A stretch of DNA of 7,154 nt from Rhodobacterales bacterium (GTDB taxonomy: Bacteria; Pseudomonadota; Alphaproteobacteria; Rhodobacterales; Rhodobacteraceae): NCBI GenBank assembly GCA_013298485.1, contig JAAFHS010000121.1, positions 1 through 7,154 on the forward strand, in the 5' to 3' direction. Positions within the stretch are counted from its first letter, which is position 1. Each line of letters opens with the position of its first letter. Position numbers and translations under genes: made by a program. The notes beneath the pieces were generated by a model. It searched no databases. It was not told the origin of the DNA and was given only the letters and a program-made list of their open reading frames with translations. Shown one piece after another: positions 1 to 6,073 of this stretch.

Positions 1-747
1 GATCTTGCGGCACTGAATGTATGGCTGGAACGGCGCTGCATGGAATTGTGGCACGAGATCCCTCATGGCGCACTACCTGGCAGCGTGGCAGATGTCTGGG
101 CCGAAGAGCGGGCAAGCCTGATGCAGTTGCCGCCTGTTTTTGACGGTTTTGTCGAGCACAGCAAACGTGTCTCGCCCACATGCCTGATCAGCTTCGAACG
201 CAATCGCTACAGCGTTCCGGCGTCCTTTGCCAATCGCCCTGTCAGCCTTCGGGTCTATCCGGATCGGCTGGTTGTGGCGGCTGAGGGCAACATCCTGTGC
301 GAACATGTCCGCGTGATCCAGCGCAGCCACAAGCTGCCACCGCAGACGATCTATGATTGGCGGCACTATCTGGCTGTCGTTCAGCGCAAGCCCGGGGCCT
401 TGCGCAACGGGGCCCCTTTCCTCGAATTACCGCCAGCATTCAGACAGTTGCAAGATCATATGCTGCGCAAGCCTGGTGGCGACAGAGAGATGGTCGATGT
501 CCTGGCGTTGGTCTTGCATCACGACGAGCAAGCTGTGCTGGCTGCGGTGGAAATGGCCCTGGCAGCGGGCGTGCCCACCAAGACACATGTGCTGAACCTC
601 TTGCACCGGCTGGTCGATGGCAAGGTGGTTGGCGGGCCGCCCCTTGATACCCCGCAGGCGCTGATCCTGCGCCACGAACCCAAGGCTAATGTCGAGCGCT
701 ATGACGGCCTGCGTGCCCAGATCGCAGGAGGCCGCCATGCGTCATGA
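1..747 (+). CDS. istA: IS21-family transposase IstA, C-terminal part (5' truncated by window edge)
   Basis: The reading frame is open from position 1, so the visible 248 residues are the C-terminal part of a protein of about 500 residues; the methionine at 40 is internal. IstA is the DDE-type transposase that cuts and joins the ends of the element. The visible part starts in the helix after the catalytic core (LAALNVWLERRC) and continues through a small beta-rich domain at about residues 55-120, which includes FERNRYSVPASF and resembles the Mu-type transposase C-terminal barrel. An alpha-helical tail follows (EMVDVLALVLHHDEQAVLAA). The catalytic D, D and E residues are outside the window. The gene ends at a TGA that overlaps the start of istB. 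No frameshift or stop interrupts the visible part, so the element may be active, but that cannot be decided here. Confidence 0.93.
   Translation, partial: DLAALNVWLERRCMELWHEIPHGALPGSVADVWAEERASLMQLPPVFDGFVEHSKRVSPTCLISFERNRYSVPASFANRPVSLRVYPDRLVVAAEGNILCEHVRVIQRSHKLPPQTIYDWRHYLAVVQRKPGALRNGAPFLELPPAFRQLQDHMLRKPGGDREMVDVLALVLHHDEQAVLAAVEMALAAGVPTKTHVLNLLHRLVDGKVVGGPPLDTPQALILRHEPKANVERYDGLRAQIAGGRHAS
726..731 (+). promoter_or_regulatory. Ribosome binding site of istB inside istA
   Basis: AGGAGG lies within the last codons of istA, 5 bases before the ATG at 737. It decides the start of istB in favour of 737 over the upstream in-frame start at 689. Confidence 0.8.
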
Positions 748-1528
748 TCCTGCAAGTGCGGCCATCGTCATCATGCTGCGCAGCCTGAAGATGCATGGCA
801 TGTCCCAAGCCGTCACCGACCTGATCGAACAGGGCGCTCCAGCCTTTGAGGCTGCCGTGCCAATGCTGTCGCAACTGCTGAAGGCCGAATTGGCCGAACG
901 CGAGGTCCGTTCCATCGCCTATCACATGAAGTCCGCACGGTTCCCCGCCTACAAGGACCTCTCCGGCTTTGACTTCGCGACCGGTGAGATCAATGAGGCC
1001 ACCGTCAGGACGCTGCATCGCTGTGAGTTCATGGACGGGGCACAGAACGTCGTCCTGATCGGCGGTCCTGGCACCGGCAAAACCCACGTTGCAACGGCCA
1101 TCGGTGTTCAAGCCATCGAACATCATCGCCGCAAGGTCCGCTTCTTCTCCACCATCGAACTGGTCAACGCCCTTGAGCAGGAAAAGGCCAAAGGCAAGGC
1201 CGGGCAGATCGCCGAGGCAATGACCAAGCTCGACCTCGTGATCCTGGACGAGTTGGGCTACCTGCCGTTCAGTGCATCGGGCGGGGCGCTGCTCTTCCAT
1301 CTGCTGAGCAAGCTCTATGAGCGCACAAGCGTCGTGATCACAACCAACCTCAGCTTCAGCGAATGGGCCACAGTCTTTGGCGACGCCAAGATGACCACCG
1401 CCTTGCTCGATCGTCTCACCCACCGCTGCCACATCCTTGAGACCGGAAACGACAGCTTCCGCTTCAAGGCAAGCTCAGCAGTAGCCAAAACGAAACGGGA
1501 GGCCACGCATGTCTTGACCCAAGCATAA
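737..1528 (+). CDS. istB: IS21-family helper ATPase IstB
   Basis: This complete 263-residue protein is of normal length for IstB, the AAA+ ATPase that works with IstA in target selection and transposition. A Walker A motif (GGPGTGKT) is at residues 109-116, Walker B (LVILDE) at 167-172, a sensor-1-like ITTN at 201-204 and an arginine-containing DRLTHR box at 225-230. The N-terminal ~90 residues form the helical IstB-specific domain (LRSLKMHGM). I chose the ATG at 737 rather than an in-frame upstream start at 689, because AGGAGG (726-731) lies 5 bases ahead of it and because the resulting N-terminus matches the family. The gene overlaps the end of istA by 11 bp, suggesting translational coupling. 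All ATPase motifs are intact. Confidence 0.96.
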   Translation: MRHDPASAAIVIMLRSLKMHGMSQAVTDLIEQGAPAFEAAVPMLSQLLKAELAEREVRSIAYHMKSARFPAYKDLSGFDFATGEINEATVRTLHRCEFMDGAQNVVLIGGPGTGKTHVATAIGVQAIEHHRRKVRFFSTIELVNALEQEKAKGKAGQIAEAMTKLDLVILDELGYLPFSASGGALLFHLLSKLYERTSVVITTNLSFSEWATVFGDAKMTTALLDRLTHRCHILETGNDSFRFKASSAVAKTKREATHVLTQA

Positions 1529-1550
1529 CACGCAGAACATAACCTTCAGG

Positions 1551-1596
1551 CGGGTCAATTCTCGATGAAAAACCCGGGTCACTTCTGGGTGGAAAT
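1551..1596 (+). repeat. Paired repeats in the IS21 right terminus (probable transposase-binding sites)
   Basis: Two related copies begin with CGGGTCA followed by an A or C and then TTCT. The first is at 1551-1571 and the second at 1575-1596. They are offset by 24 bp and agree at roughly 17 of 21 positions. IS21-family elements carry several such imperfect repeats at each end, and IstA is known to bind them. The outer copy ends a few bases before the inferred element boundary at 1601. The repeat is seen directly; its role is taken from the family. Confidence 0.7.
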
Positions 1597-1601
1597 CAAC
1601 A

Positions 1602-1947
1602 CAGATTGAGGCAGAGCCGATTTTCGGGGGAAAACGCCTACTTTTGCAGGATAAGACCGCTTTGACAGTCAGACTGCGACTTTCATTCGCCTTGAAGTCC
1701 GCAGTGTCATATCTGCCTTGCCCCAAGATGGTTCTTTCGATCATCAGGGCGATCCGAAAAGCCAACCCCGGTTCGACAGCCGCGCCCGCGCGCTGCAAAG
1801 ATTGACATTGCACCAAAGTGACAACGCCGCATCGCCCGATAGGCCACGGCAATATGGGCGCTGCCCGCCTGCAAATGGACGCGACGCGCCCCTTCGCCAT
1901 AAGCCAAGCCCATGGCGAAGGTGCCAGTCTGCGCAGTGACGACGGCG
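1602..1947. other. Intergenic region with no supported gene
   Basis: This 346-bp stretch lies between the right end of the IS21 element and the end of the minus-strand oxidoreductase gene. Short open frames exist on both strands (for example minus 1913-1707, 68 codons), but none has a recognisable motif or a convincing ribosome binding site, so I do not call them. The left part is less GC-rich than its surroundings, with runs such as TTTTCGGGGGAAAA near 1621. The only clear structure is the hairpin at 1891-1921. The stretch could be the natural 3' flank of the sugar operon, or a decayed gene that I do not recognise. Confidence 0.6.
1891..1921. terminator. Strong inverted repeat downstream of the fusion oxidoreductase gene
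   Basis: CCTTCGCCAT at 1891-1900 and its perfect complement ATGGCGAAGG at 1912-1921 form a 10-bp stem around an 11-base loop. After one mismatch the stem gains two more pairs (1888-1889 with 1923-1924). It lies 27 bases past the stop codon of the minus-strand oxidoreductase gene, where an operon terminator would be expected. No run of T follows on either strand, so it does not fit a standard intrinsic terminator; it could instead protect the 3' end of the mRNA or bind a protein. The structure is certain; the function is inferred. Confidence 0.45.
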
Positions 1948-3912
1948 CTATGCCGGCCCCTGCCCGCTTTCCAGATTAAGCCAGCCCACCTCGTCCGATG
2001 TCAGATCGAAACCGAATGCGGGCAGAGTGGTCGCGATTTCATCGGCGCTGCGCGGTCCGATCAGGGCAAAGGACGGGAACTCTTGCGCCAAAACCCAGGC
2101 CGTCGCGATGTTATGGGCGCTGACCCCGTATTTCACCGCCAAGGCTTCGGCACGCCGCCGCCGCTCGGCGTTGGCGGGGCTGCCAAAGCATTCCTCGGGG
2201 CCAACATCGGCGGGCAAGCGCGCGCGCAACGGTTCCGGCAGAAAATACCCCCGCGCCTGCGACGACCAGCTCAGGTGCGTGGTGCCGCTCTGACGCAGGA
2301 ATTGCAGCGTCTCGGCATTGTTCGACGTGACGCAACCGGCCCAGACCGGGCGCTCCATCACCGCAAGCGACAGGTTGTTGTTCAGAACCCGCATCGGCTG
2401 CAACCCGTGCGCCGCAGCATAGGCATTCGCCTCGGCCAACCGCGCCACAGACCAGTTGGAACCGCCAAAGATGCCGATCTTGCCCGCCACATGCAACGCA
2501 TTCAGCGCCTCGACAAACTCGCCCACCGGCACCGCCGGATTGTCGCGGTGCATGATGTAGATGGGTGCGAAATCCAGCCCCAGACGCGACAGCGAAATGT
2601 CAAGCTGCGCGCCGATGCTGCGCGGGGTGCAATAAGGCGTGTGCGCACCTTTGGCGATCACCACCACATCTTTGGCCACGCCACGATTGGCGATCCACTG
2701 GCCCAGCACCGTCTCATGCGCGCCGCCGCCATAGACAAAGCCGGTGTCAAAGGCGTTGCCCCCGGCCTCTATCCACGCATCCCAAACCACGGCCCCCGCG
2801 CCGATGTCGTTCTTGTTGTCGCATCCCATCACAAGGCGGCTGACCGGCAGATCAACGCCTTCGATCCGGGCCTTCGGCACCTGCGGCAACCCTGCGGGCA
2901 TCACCGAAGGCAAGGCGCGGTTGGCCTTGGGATCTTCTGCGATGTTCACATAGCCCAGTTCGGCCCGCCACCGATCCAGCACCACCGCATTGCCAAGGCT
3001 GTCGGCGGGCGACAAGGCCGGGAACGGCGCCTCTGTCGCGCCCTCGGCAATCGTGCGGCTGAACAGTTCGGCCTCGAAGGCGAACAGATGCTGCGGGCTG
3101 CGCAGAACCTCAACCCGGGTTTCCCCGCCCACGGTCACAGAAATCGTGGCGTCCGATGGCCCGGCATTGCGGCCCGGCACCCAAGGGTCGACCAGTTCGA
3201 TCCGCCCCTTGTCACCCTCGATCACGGCCCGGTTGTCCATGGTGCGGGCGATGGCACAGGCGACTTCGGCGGTGAACCCACCCGCAAAGCCCAACAGGCC
3301 ATAGGCCACTTCGTCCACGCCGGACTGCCCGACAATGCCACTGCCCTTCACCGTCACCGGATCGGCAAAGGCGCGACCCACCGCCGCCCCTGCCACCAGC
3401 CGGGCAAGCGACACCGGATAGCCGCCCACATCCATGATGCCGCCCCCACCCAGCGCGCGGTCATAAAGCCGCGAGGCCGGATTGAACCCGGCGTTAAAGC
3501 CGAACTGCGCGCGGATATGGCGCGGGGTGCCGATCTCACCGCTTTTCAAAATCTCCAGCAGACGGGCAATCTGCGGGTGGCACCGGTACATATAGGCTTC
3601 GGCAAACAGCAATCCCGCCCGCGCGGCCACATCGGCCACGGCGGCCACCTGTGCCGCCGTCAACCCGGCAGGCTTTTCCACCAGCACCGGCTTGCCCGCG
3701 CGCAATGCCAGCAAAGCGTGTTCGGCATGGAAAGGATGCGGGGTCGAGATATAGACCGCGTCCACCCCCGGATCGGCCACCAGATCGGCACGCCGGGCCG
3801 GGTTCCGGCTGGCAATCGCCACAAGGCGGCCTGACGGTGCCTCGGCCAGACCATCTGCAAAATTCTGTGCAATCGCACCCGGACCAATGATGCCCCAGCC
3901 TGTCGTTTTCAT
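1948..3912 (-). CDS. Fusion oxidoreductase: Gfo/Idh/MocA domain + aldo/keto reductase domain
   Basis: This 654-residue protein joins two NAD(P)-dependent sugar oxidoreductases. Residues 1 to ~325 are a Gfo/Idh/MocA enzyme: Rossmann motif GIIGPGAIA (7-15), EKP with the conserved lysine (79-81), MYRCHP (108-113) and GGGGIMDVGGYP (155-166). After a linker (~326-350), residues ~350-650 are an aldo/keto reductase in which the full catalytic tetrad can be read: D389 and Y394 in FDTGFVYG, K421 in VIAKG and H455 in IYIMHRD. The Rossmann half seems to lack about 16 residues between SRNPARRADL and VADPGVDAVYI. The ATG at 3912 has AAAAGGG (3926-3920) 7 bases ahead. No signal peptide or membrane segment is visible, so it should be cytoplasmic. 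It is the last gene of a carbohydrate cluster and now lies behind an IS481 insertion. The substrate is unknown; a sugar or sugar acid is likely from both families and from the neighbours. Confidence 0.9.
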   Translation of the reverse strand: MKTTGWGIIGPGAIAQNFADGLAEAPSGRLVAIASRNPARRADLVADPGVDAVYISTPHPFHAEHALLALRAGKPVLVEKPAGLTAAQVAAVADVAARAGLLFAEAYMYRCHPQIARLLEILKSGEIGTPRHIRAQFGFNAGFNPASRLYDRALGGGGIMDVGGYPVSLARLVAGAAVGRAFADPVTVKGSGIVGQSGVDEVAYGLLGFAGGFTAEVACAIARTMDNRAVIEGDKGRIELVDPWVPGRNAGPSDATISVTVGGETRVEVLRSPQHLFAFEAELFSRTIAEGATEAPFPALSPADSLGNAVVLDRWRAELGYVNIAEDPKANRALPSVMPAGLPQVPKARIEGVDLPVSRLVMGCDNKNDIGAGAVVWDAWIEAGGNAFDTGFVYGGGAHETVLGQWIANRGVAKDVVVIAKGAHTPYCTPRSIGAQLDISLSRLGLDFAPIYIMHRDNPAVPVGEFVEALNALHVAGKIGIFGGSNWSVARLAEANAYAAAHGLQPMRVLNNNLSLAVMERPVWAGCVTSNNAETLQFLRQSGTTHLSWSSQARGYFLPEPLRARLPADVGPEECFGSPANAERRRRAEALAVKYGVSAHNIATAWVLAQEFPSFALIGPRSADEIATTLPAFGFDLTSDEVGWLNLESGQGPA

Positions 3913-3971
3913 CCGAAAACCCTTTTGTTCATGTCATTTTGCGACGGGACAGCCCCTTCGCTTTGCTTTGG

Positions 3972-3977
3972 CCTAGC
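3972..3977. repeat. Target-site duplication CCTAGC, copy next to the fusion gene
   Basis: The hexamer CCTAGC immediately borders the IS481 element and is identical to 4995-5000. On the minus strand it reads GCTAGG and supplies the stop codon TAG of the transposase gene. Confidence 0.95.
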
Positions 3978-4917
3978 TGTGGTTTCTCAGGAGGTTGTTC
4001 AGCCTTGCGATTGGCGGGAGGCCGCCCAGTGCAGAATGTGGTCGTGACTGGTTGAACCAGTCAAGCCAGCGCGTGAGGTCGGCGTTTCGCGCTGCTGATG
4101 TTGGATGGTGCAGGCCGTAGGCCCATTCCCGCAGGAGGGTCTGGATGAACCTTTCCGCCTTGCCGTTGGTCTTCGGCGTGTAGGGTCTGGTGAAGATGTG
4201 GCGGATGCCCAGAAGCCGCAGCGCCTTGGCGAAGCGGCGGGAACGATAGGCCGACCCGTTGTCGGTCATCACGCGCTCGGCGCGGATGCGACGCGCACGG
4301 AACCAGCGCAGGGCGCGCAGCAGGAAAGCGGTGGTGGTGTCGCGGCGCTCGTCGCCCAGCACCTCGACATAGGCCAGCCGCGTCGTGTCATCGACCGCGA
4401 CATGGACGAAATCCCAGCCCGCGCCACGGTTGCGGCAGCCCCTCCGCGTTCCGGTGACGCGGTGGCCGGGCCGGTCGAAGCGGCCCAGTTTCTTGATGTC
4501 CAGATGGATGAGTTCGCCCGGCCGGGCGCGCTGGTAGCGCCGCACGGGTTCGGGCGGGTCGAGCCGGGCCAGCCGCCCCATCCCCGCCCGCGCCAGCCAG
4601 CGCGCCACGGTCGAGCGGGCAAGGCCCAGCTTGCGCGCGATCTCCGCCCCTGTCAGCCGCAGGCTCCGCCGCAGGTGCAGGGCCAGCGCGACCAGGCGAT
4701 CCGGCAGGCGTCGCGCCACGCGGGCGGGCGCGCTTGCGCGGTTGGAGAGCGCCGCTTGCCCGCCCGCACGGAACCGCGCCAGCCACTTGCGCACCGTGCG
4801 GAGGGAAACACCGAAGGCGGCGGCCACCTCGGCGCTCTTCGTGCCAGCCTGAATACGGGCGACGATCTGCTCTCGACTGTAGACGGTAAGACGGGCACCT
4901 TTGTGTGGGTTGTTCAT
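3973..4917 (-). CDS. IS481-family DDE transposase
   Basis: This 314-residue transposase has an N-terminal helix-turn-helix (TKSAEVAAAFGVSLRTVRKW, residues 26-45) and a second DNA-binding helical region at about 85-115. An integrase-like core follows, with D140 in HLDIKKLG, D219 in MTDNGSAY and E255 in NGKAERFIQ, giving the DD(35)E spacing of the IS481/IS3 type. NQSRPHSALGG (289-299) is the usual C-terminal signature. I start it at the ATG at 4917 (N-terminus MNNPHKGARLTVYSREQI), with AGGA at 4930-4927 nine bases ahead. A longer frame from a TTG at 4977 would run through the inverted repeat and is unlikely. The frame leaves the element at its right end: the last codon is A from the IS plus GC from the target duplication, and the stop TAG (3975-3973) lies entirely in the duplication. 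The gene looks intact. Confidence 0.95.
   Translation of the reverse strand: MNNPHKGARLTVYSREQIVARIQAGTKSAEVAAAFGVSLRTVRKWLARFRAGGQAALSNRASAPARVARRLPDRLVALALHLRRSLRLTGAEIARKLGLARSTVARWLARAGMGRLARLDPPEPVRRYQRARPGELIHLDIKKLGRFDRPGHRVTGTRRGCRNRGAGWDFVHVAVDDTTRLAYVEVLGDERRDTTTAFLLRALRWFRARRIRAERVMTDNGSAYRSRRFAKALRLLGIRHIFTRPYTPKTNGKAERFIQTLLREWAYGLHHPTSAARNADLTRWLDWFNQSRPHSALGGLPPIARLNNLLRNHS
3978..4001. repeat. IS481 terminal inverted repeat, transposase-downstream end
   Basis: Read from the outside it starts TGTGGTTTCTCAGG and matches the opposite end at 22 of 24 positions. It also encodes the last residues of the transposase (NNLLRNH), so coding sequence and terminus are the same DNA. Confidence 0.95.
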
Positions 4918-4970
4918 CCTGCGGAGTCCTCGGCTGGAGTTTGGCGATTGCAGCCTAACCCCGCTTCGGG

Positions 4971-4994
4971 TGAACAACCTCCTGAGAACTCACA
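4971..4994. repeat. IS481 terminal inverted repeat, transposase-upstream end
   Basis: This 24-bp end pairs with 3978-4001. Read from the outside it starts TGTGAGTTCTCAGG; it differs from the other end only at positions 5 and 6. Confidence 0.95.
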
Positions 4995-5000
4995 CCTAGC
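4995..5000. repeat. Target-site duplication CCTAGC, copy in the ABC ATPase gene
   Basis: This second copy of the hexamer holds the original stop codon TAG (4998-4996, minus strand) of the ABC ATPase gene. The core CTAG is the known IS481 target. Confidence 0.95.
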
Positions 5001-6063
5001 GGATACGCTGACCCGACTTGTCAAAAACCATGATCTGCGCGGGGTTGAACCGCGCGGCGATCCGTTGACCGGGCTGCAGGCTGCGGCCGTTCTCAGTCGC
5101 AAGCGTCAGCATCTGGCCACCGGATTGGCGCGCATAGGCAAAGCTTTCATTGCCCAGATGTTCGACAATCTCGATGGTCAGTTCCAACCCGGCATCGCCG
5201 CCTCGTTTGAAGCTTTCAGGTCGGATGCCCACTGTCACCTCGCTGCCCTGCGCCGGTGGGTGGGTCAGGTGACCCAAAGGGATCGACTGGTTGCCAAACT
5301 CGGGCAGACGCACCGTGTCCTGCTCGACCACACCAGCCAGAAAGTTCATCTTCGGGCTGCCGATAAAGCCCGCCACAAACAGGTTGTCGGGATCATCATA
5401 CAGCGCCAAAGGCGAGCCGACCTGTTCAACCACACCCGCCCGCATCACCACGATCTTGTCGGCCAGTGTCATCGCCTCGACCTGATCATGGGTCACATAG
5501 ATGATGGTCGTGGCCAGCTCCTTGTGCAGCCGCGCCACTTCGATCCGCATATGGACGCGCAATTCGGCGTCCAGATTGGACAGGGGTTCATCGAACAGGA
5601 ACACATCGGGATGACGCACAATCGCGCGGCCAATGGCCACACGCTGGCGTTGTCCGCCAGACAGATCCTTGGGGCGGCGGTCCAGCAGCGGCCCCAATTC
5701 CAGAATCCGCGCCGCCTCGTTCACCGCCTGCGCGATTTCATCCTTTGGCTTTTTGGCAAAGCGCAGCGCAAACCCCATGTTTTCGCGCACCGTCATATGC
5801 GGGTAAAGCGCATAGCTTTGGAACACCATGGCAATGCCACGCTGCGCGGGGTCCACGTCATTCATCCGTTTGTCACCGATGAACAGATCGCCACCGCTGA
5901 TTTCTTCCAGCCCGGCAATCATCCGCAGCAACGTTGATTTGCCGCAACCCGAAGGCCCGACAAAGACCACGAATTCTCCGGGTGCTATGTCCAGGTCAAC
6001 GCCCTTGATCACCTCGACAGCGCTGTAAGACTTCCGCACCCCACGCAGTTTCAACCCGGTCAT
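4996..6063 (-). CDS. ugpC: Sugar ABC transporter ATP-binding protein, MalK/UgpC type
   Basis: This complete 355-residue protein powers an ABC importer from the cytoplasmic face of the inner membrane. The motifs run in order: aromatic A-loop Y13, Walker A GPSGCGKST (36-44), Q-loop Q82, ABC signature LSGGQ (134-138), Walker B VFLFDE (154-159), D-loop SNLD (162-165) and H-loop H192. Residues ~240-355 form the extra OB/TOBE regulatory domain of the MalK/UgpC group (VGIRPESF), which separates it from amino-acid or drug transporter ATPases. The symbol reflects the family; the substrate need not be glycerol phosphate and is more likely the sugar handled by the neighbouring glycoside hydrolase. The ATG at 6063 follows the hydrolase stop by 10 bases, with AGGGGG (6075-6070) as ribosome binding site. 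The TAG stop lies inside the IS481 target duplication, but the protein is unchanged. Confidence 0.94.
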   Translation of the reverse strand: MTGLKLRGVRKSYSAVEVIKGVDLDIAPGEFVVFVGPSGCGKSTLLRMIAGLEEISGGDLFIGDKRMNDVDPAQRGIAMVFQSYALYPHMTVRENMGFALRFAKKPKDEIAQAVNEAARILELGPLLDRRPKDLSGGQRQRVAIGRAIVRHPDVFLFDEPLSNLDAELRVHMRIEVARLHKELATTIIYVTHDQVEAMTLADKIVVMRAGVVEQVGSPLALYDDPDNLFVAGFIGSPKMNFLAGVVEQDTVRLPEFGNQSIPLGHLTHPPAQGSEVTVGIRPESFKRGGDAGLELTIEIVEHLGNESFAYARQSGGQMLTLATENGRSLQPGQRIAARFNPAQIMVFDKSGQRIR

Positions 6064-6073
6064 CCGATGCCCC

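Larger units (their letters stand above)
1..1601 (+). mobile_element. IS21-family insertion sequence, right-hand part (left end outside window)
   Basis: The element contains the istA-istB gene pair that defines the IS21 family, in the usual order and with overlapping ends. I place its right terminus at 1601, because the sequence closing there (GGAAATCAACA, 1591-1601) is the complement of a TGTTGATTTCC start and gives the 5'-TG...CA-3' ends typical of IS21 elements. Two related repeats lie just inside this end, as expected for the multiple transposase-binding sites of the family. The left end, the IstA N-terminus and one copy of any target duplication lie before position 1, so completeness and the duplication cannot be judged. 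The boundary is inferred from family knowledge and would be confirmed by a second copy. Confidence 0.88.
3978..4994 (-). mobile_element. Complete IS481-family insertion sequence
   Basis: The element is 1017 bp, with one transposase gene filling almost all of it. Its ends are 24-bp inverted repeats (3978-4001 and 4971-4994) that match at 22 of 24 positions and begin 5'-TGTG. It is flanked on both sides by CCTAGC, a 6-bp target duplication. This agrees with the NCTAGN target and 6-bp duplication known for IS481 of Bordetella pertussis. Nearly perfect ends, an exact duplication and an uninterrupted transposase point to a recent, possibly still mobile insertion. It sits between the ABC ATPase gene and the fusion oxidoreductase gene, in the same orientation as both. 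Confidence 0.96.

Noticed and set aside
686..1432. A 248-codon minus-strand open frame opposite istB
   Set aside because: The plus strand encodes an unmistakable IstB with Walker motifs, and the antisense translation shows no family features.
1621..1634. Small palindrome TTTTCGGGGGAAAA as a terminator or operator
   Set aside because: The stem is only 5 bp and mostly A-T; it is not placed convincingly relative to any gene.
1475..1900. A 141-codon minus-strand frame running from the intergenic region into the IS21 end
   Set aside because: It spans the IS21 boundary, has no recognisable domain and no good ribosome binding site.
1912..3834. A 640-codon open frame on the plus strand, opposite the fusion oxidoreductase gene
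   Set aside because: Its translation is rich in Arg, His, Gln and Pro with no domain motif, while the minus strand carries two clear enzyme domains. Long antisense frames are common in GC-rich genes.
4918..4977. An upstream extension of the IS481 transposase from a TTG at 4977
   Set aside because: It would translate the terminal inverted repeat, and the ATG at 4917 gives the familiar N-terminus with a ribosome binding site.
1602..4994. A composite transposon formed by the two insertion sequences around the oxidoreductase gene
   Set aside because: The elements belong to different families with unrelated ends, and IS481 has its own target duplication at both sides, so it moved alone.
4105..5937. 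A 610-codon open frame on the plus strand across the IS481 element and the ABC ATPase gene
   Set aside because: It crosses an insertion-sequence boundary and has no recognisable motif; it is the shadow of two well-supported minus-strand genes.
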